Below are positions 60,670-64,000 of a stretch of 64,000 nt of DNA, piece after piece. Every line of letters starts with the position of its first letter. Positions within the stretch are counted from its first letter, which is position 1. The notes beneath the pieces were generated by a model. It was not told the origin of the DNA. It was given only the letters and a program-made list of their open reading frames with translations, and searched no databases. The translations under genes were made by a program, and so were the position numbers. The DNA comes from Desulfogranum mediterraneum DSM 13871 (GTDB lineage: Bacteria; Desulfobacterota; Desulfobulbia; Desulfobulbales; Desulfobulbaceae), in assembly GCF_000429965.1 (NCBI RefSeq), contig NZ_KE387007.1, forward strand, positions 188,996-252,995, read 5' to 3'.

Positions 60670-62381
60670 GCCGAGAACTCACGGAAAGGGAGTATGCTGT
60701 GGATCTTCGAGTCTGCAGGGGCGGATTCCAGCAGGGTACCCTGGTGGAGGAAATATTCCCGGTCGGCCAGGCGCAGGATGTTGCGGTCATCAGAGACGAT
60801 CAGGAGCACGGTGCGCGGCTTGAGGCGACCCAACACGGAAAAGATGATGTTGTAGCCCTTCTTGTCCAGGCCGCGGTCGGCGTTGTCAAAGAGGATTACC
60901 CTGGGTTTGTTGGCCAGGACCCGGGCGATGGCAATACGCTGCTTCAGTCCCGGGGGGATGGGGTCGTTGACGCTGTCTGAGAGGAGGGTTTCATAGCCTT
61001 CCGGGAGGAGGGCAACGGCCTGGTCAATCCTGAGGAAGGCTGCCGCATTCATGGCGTCTTCTTCGTTGGTATGGCCAAAGAAGGTCAGGTTCTCCCTGAT
61101 GGTTCCGTTGAATATGGCCCCCTTTTCAGGGAGGTAACCTATGTGGCTGCTCAAGAGAGAGGGGCTGAGATGGGAGAGGGGGGCGTCATCAATGGAGATG
61201 GAACCTTCCGTAGGGGCGAGCAGTCCGGTCAGGAGGTGGAGCAGGGTGGTCTTGCCGCTCCCCGATCCTCCGGAGATGGCCACCGAGTCACCTGCCTGCA
61301 GGGAGAGGTTGAGTCCTTTCAGCAGCAGGGGGCTATCCTGGTTGTAGCGAAAGGAGAGATTCCGGAGACTGATCCGGCCTTGGGGTTTACGTGCGCCTGA
61401 GGGCTGATCGTAGTCCACCATGCTTAGGGAGAGGATGTCGGCCATCTCTCGGCGATCGATGAAAAAGGTCTGAAACCTGGTCCACAGGGAAAGGGACCGC
61501 TGGACCGGCTGCATGATCCGGCCGGAGAGGAGAATGCAGGCCGCCAACCCGCCGGAACCCATGTCGCCCTGGATGACCTTGAAGGCCCCAAAACTGACGA
61601 TGGCCACGGTCATCACCTGGGAGAAGAGGGTACTGCAGTTGATGGCAATGGTGTTGGTGATGGCCACCCGGTAGTGGGCTTGGCTGATTCTGGTCTGCAG
61701 CCGGTCGTTTCTGCGGAGAAAAAATTTCTCCAGGCCGACCCCCTTGAGGGTGTGGATCCCAGCCAGGGTTTCGATAAAGTAGTTGTAACGGATCTTGTTG
61801 CTGAAGTCCTGCTCCTGGACCTCTTTCCGCAGGCGCGTTCCGATGAAGAGGGCCAGGATGCAGAAGAGGAGGAAGAGGGAGAGCGGTACGTAGACCAGAT
61901 TCCCGGCGATGTACCAGATCAGAAAGAGGAAGACAAAGATGAAGGGGAAGTCGACGATCGTCAACATGGTCTGGCCGGAATAAAAGCTCCGCAGGCGACT
62001 GATGGCAGCCATCTTCTGGAGGTAGGCTCCTGAGCCCTGTTGCTCAAACTGTTGGAGCTGTGAGCCCAGGATGTGCTCCATGGCCCGGCAGGAGGTGGTG
62101 TGCTCAAAGACCGCACCTGACCAGGCCGTCAGGTAGGAGCGGGCAATCCGGAGCAGGATCTCCAGGGAGATGGCCGTGACCACCCCCAAAAAAAGGAGCG
62201 TGAGGGTGCCGACTCCGTGATTGGGCAGGACCCGGTCGTAGGTCTGGAGCATCATCACCGGCATGGCCAGGGCCAGGAGGTTGATGATCAGCGAGGCAAA
62301 GATAAGATGGACGGCATTGATCTTGAACTCCCTGTTCAGGAAGAGGCCTTTCCAGTCATTTGAGGCGGAGCGCAGGGGCAT
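60666..62381 (-). CDS. Type I secretion ABC protein, partner 2 (Walker B Glu lost)
   Basis: A 571-aa protein starting MPLRSASNDW, with no C39-like domain. It has six helices and then an ATPase domain. Walker A GGSGSGKTT (371) is intact. The signature is IPPGLKQ (about 475). Walker B reads LFDNAD: Asn replaces the catalytic Glu. The switch His is replaced (LIVSDDR). A longer GTG start at 62507 is possible but adds an unlikely 42 residues. It is the first gene of the operon. Confidence 0.9.
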   Translation of the reverse strand: MPLRSASNDWKGLFLNREFKINAVHLIFASLIINLLALAMPVMMLQTYDRVLPNHGVGTLTLLFLGVVTAISLEILLRIARSYLTAWSGAVFEHTTSCRAMEHILGSQLQQFEQQGSGAYLQKMAAISRLRSFYSGQTMLTIVDFPFIFVFLFLIWYIAGNLVYVPLSLFLLFCILALFIGTRLRKEVQEQDFSNKIRYNYFIETLAGIHTLKGVGLEKFFLRRNDRLQTRISQAHYRVAITNTIAINCSTLFSQVMTVAIVSFGAFKVIQGDMGSGGLAACILLSGRIMQPVQRSLSLWTRFQTFFIDRREMADILSLSMVDYDQPSGARKPQGRISLRNLSFRYNQDSPLLLKGLNLSLQAGDSVAISGGSGSGKTTLLHLLTGLLAPTEGSISIDDAPLSHLSPSLLSSHIGYLPEKGAIFNGTIRENLTFFGHTNEEDAMNAAAFLRIDQAVALLPEGYETLLSDSVNDPIPPGLKQRIAIARVLANKPRVILFDNADRGLDKKGYNIIFSVLGRLKPRTVLLIVSDDRNILRLADREYFLHQGTLLESAPADSKIHSILPFREFSA

Positions 62382-62510
62382 TGGCAAATATATGGAAGAG
62401 GTTATGTCGTCACAGGTAGCGTCATTATAGGCTACCGGTGAGGGGATGCAAGTTGGAATCCTCTTTGCAGTGTTTTCTCTGAGAAAATGGCCGGAAAAGA
62501 GGAACACTGC

Positions 62511-62540
62511 TTGATTTTAGCTCTTTCCCTGTGCGATAAT
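62511..62540 (+). promoter_or_regulatory. Sigma70 promoter for the zinc-ribbon gene
   Basis: TTGATT, 18-bp spacer, GATAAT, about 70 bp before the ATG at 62613. Confidence 0.65.
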
Positions 62541-62612
62541 AATTCGGTAGGATGTTTTCTCTCTTTCTGTGGAGCAGAGGACCTGCTCTCTTTAGCGAAT
62601 AAAGGCAAAATT

Positions 62613-63401
62613 ATGCGTTGTCCAAAGTGCGGCTATATCTCTTTTGATCATCTTGAAACCTGTAAAAAGTGCCATAAGGCGGTGGCGGAAACCGCTGTTG
62701 AACTCCAGGGGACAACCTTTGATAGTGAAACTCCCTCTTTTCTCCGCCTGGCAGAGGAGGTTGCTCCCCAGCAGGCTGAGCTGGATTCCTCTTCTCCGGA
62801 ACCTGACTGGGGCGAGGTTGAGGCGACCGAGGAGCAGGGGCCGGATCTGGACTTCTCGGAGCCTGCTGAAGAGCAGGAGACAGGGGGGGAGGAACTGGTT
62901 CTGGATCTTGGGGATGCCGTCTCCCCTGTTGAGGAGGATGATGATCAGATCATCATGAACCTGGATGAACTGGAAGATGCCGCCTCGTCTGAAGATTATA
63001 CCCTGGAGGTCAATGAGCCGGTTAAGGAACAGGGAGATCAAGGGGGCGTGATTGATTTCGGCGACTTGGATATATCCGATCTCATGCCGCCCGAGTCTGA
63101 TGAGGGAGAGATCGATCTTCCTGCGGGAGATATGGAACCCGCCCTGGCCGCCCTGGAAGAAGAGGCGCCGGCCCCTGAAATTGTCCTGGAGGAGCCTCCG
63201 GCAGAGTCCCCTGCAGCGAGTACAGGGCAGGAGCCTGAAAAAAATATGGGCCTGGAAGATCTGCTCCTGGATGAACTGGATCTGGATAAAACCGTACCGC
63301 CTGTTTTGAAAAATGCCCCACCACAGGCGGTTAAGACCGGTACCGCTCTGGATAACTTTGATGTGGATCTGGGAGAACTCTTTGCCGAGGAAAAAAAGTA
63401 A
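62613..63401 (+). CDS. Zinc-ribbon protein with a long acidic tail, function unknown
   Basis: A 262-aa protein. Residues 1-22 form a four-Cys zinc ribbon (CPKC at 3-6, CKKC at 17-20). The rest is very acidic and low-complexity (DDDQIIMNLDELED, EEEAPAPE, LLLDELDLDK). A final helical motif ends DVDLGELFAEEKK. The acidic repeated LDLGD and ILDL-type motifs could be short docking motifs. Starting at MRCPKCGY is supported by AAAGG. There is no similarity I can name. Confidence 0.8.
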   Translation: MRCPKCGYISFDHLETCKKCHKAVAETAVELQGTTFDSETPSFLRLAEEVAPQQAELDSSSPEPDWGEVEATEEQGPDLDFSEPAEEQETGGEELVLDLGDAVSPVEEDDDQIIMNLDELEDAASSEDYTLEVNEPVKEQGDQGGVIDFGDLDISDLMPPESDEGEIDLPAGDMEPALAALEEEAPAPEIVLEEPPAESPAASTGQEPEKNMGLEDLLLDELDLDKTVPPVLKNAPPQAVKTGTALDNFDVDLGELFAEEKK

Positions 63402-63420
63402 ACAAGTGAGAGAAAAAGAG

Positions 63421-63450
63421 TTGACAGAGAGGCCGAAATTTTGCTAAACA
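63421..63450 (+). promoter_or_regulatory. Sigma70 promoter of tRNA-Phe
   Basis: TTGACA (63421-63426), 18-bp spacer, TAAACA (63445-63450), 28 bp before the tRNA. Confidence 0.7.
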
Positions 63451-63477
63451 GTGGCTCGCAACACGCAACAACGAGGT

Positions 63478-63553
<76 letters not shown>

Positions 63554-63562
63554 TTAGATATC

Positions 63563-63600
63563 AAGAGGTTAAGTCAATCTGACTTAACCTCTTTTTTTTT
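63563..63600 (+). terminator. Rho-independent terminator of tRNA-Phe
   Basis: AAGAGGTTAAGTCA / TGACTTAACCTCTT is a 14-bp perfect stem with a 3-nt loop and a long T-run, 10 bp after the tRNA. Confidence 0.95.
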
Positions 63601-64000
63601 GTGTCTCTGCTTTCTGTCTTGCTGTAGAGCTGAAAAAGCCCCCTTTCCCTTCTCGGTCAGTCGAGATCCTTCCTGCTTTTTTTTGGGGACACTGCCATCA
63701 CTATCAGTCTGTCGAGAGGCTGGGTTGGTTTTTCCCTGTAGAAGAGCTCTGTCTGGTTGATCCGGCTGCAACAACTGGAATTTTCGACTCATCGACTCCT
63801 TGGCTATATCCGAACTTCCCTCTATACAGCAGACCGCCATGAAATAGATTGCATCGCACCTTCAGGCGCAGAAAATATGCGGAAGACCCCTTGCGGATAC
63901 TCCCTCGAAGCTCCTTGGAGGTGCTGTCCCGGCTGGTTCTGGGGGGCATTCATGGTTCTGTCGATGCACGGTTTTACCGCCATAGCCTTCTCTACCAGGA
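63601..64000. other. Right-edge region, no gene that can be supported
   Basis: About 400 bp after tRNA-Phe. Short frames occur on both strands (for example minus 63704-63949), but none has a ribosome site, a recognisable motif or a clear coding bias. It could contain the edge of an acquired element beyond the window. Confidence 0.4.

Noticed and set aside
63704..63949. 81-codon minus-strand frame at the right edge
   Set aside because: No start context, no motif and no clear coding bias. It may be chance.

Overview
The window reads like a chromosomal segment of a Gram-negative, c-di-GMP-using bacterium with multihaem cytochromes, most likely a member of the Desulfobacterota close to Desulfobulbales. 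The reasons are a five-haem class III-like cytochrome with HybA/HybB-type partners, many sigma54 and PAS/GAF sensors, a PEP-CTERM protein, a cysteine synthase/cysteinyl-tRNA synthetase-like fusion and a GSI-alpha glutamine synthetase. This placement is inference from gene content only. Both strands are densely coded. The visibly foreign patch is about 18.3-20.5 kb: a decayed IS1595-type element next to a tRNA-Arg.

Layout. 0-1.1 kb: 3' part of glnA. 1.2-14.5 kb: a complete Lap-type adhesin system. It holds a 1040-aa RTX adhesin with a retention module and a di-alanine cleavage site (lapA), a LuxR-type regulator, the type I secretion parts lapC, lapB and lapE, the c-di-GMP receptor lapD and the periplasmic protease lapG. 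A PEP-CTERM protein is divergent from lapA. 15-18 kb: a DUF721 protein, then the cysteine synthase/CysRS-like fusion with degenerate HIGH and KMSKS motifs, then tRNA-Arg. 20.5-28 kb: a GNAT enzyme, a TonB receptor/YfiR/hybrid kinase module and a CPBP-family membrane protein. 28-31 kb: an HD-GYP protein.

31-44 kb looks like one sigma54 regulon. A cytosolic PAS/GAF kinase, a membrane PAS protein and an NtrC-type regulator sit upstream of ftsH, a pentahaem cytochrome, a HybA-like ferredoxin, a HybB/NrfD-like quinol subunit and a degenerate kinase-like protein. Two good -24/-12 promoters, one before ftsH and one before two tiny membrane proteins at 31.4-31.6 kb, each have a cluster of AAGTGTTGCA boxes 110-240 bp upstream. 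The same boxes form a 25-bp-arm inverted repeat over the kinase gene's own start region. The regulator-box pairing is inferred, but the boxes and promoters are visible.

44-48 kb: a HisKA_2-type kinase with a single-domain receiver, then O-acetylhomoserine sulfhydrylase. 48.5-62.4 kb: a second type I secretion locus. It encodes a 1459-aa cadherin-repeat/LamG adhesin, a TolC-like channel, an HlyD-like adaptor, a receiver-HATPase regulator, a VKOR-thioredoxin protein and two different ABC transporters whose ATPase motifs are both degenerate. 62.6-63.6 kb: a zinc-ribbon acidic protein and tRNA-Phe.

Four copies of a dispersed element of about 95-140 bp occur at 5.45, 10.23, 48.4 and 55.9 kb. Three of them lie exactly between convergent genes.
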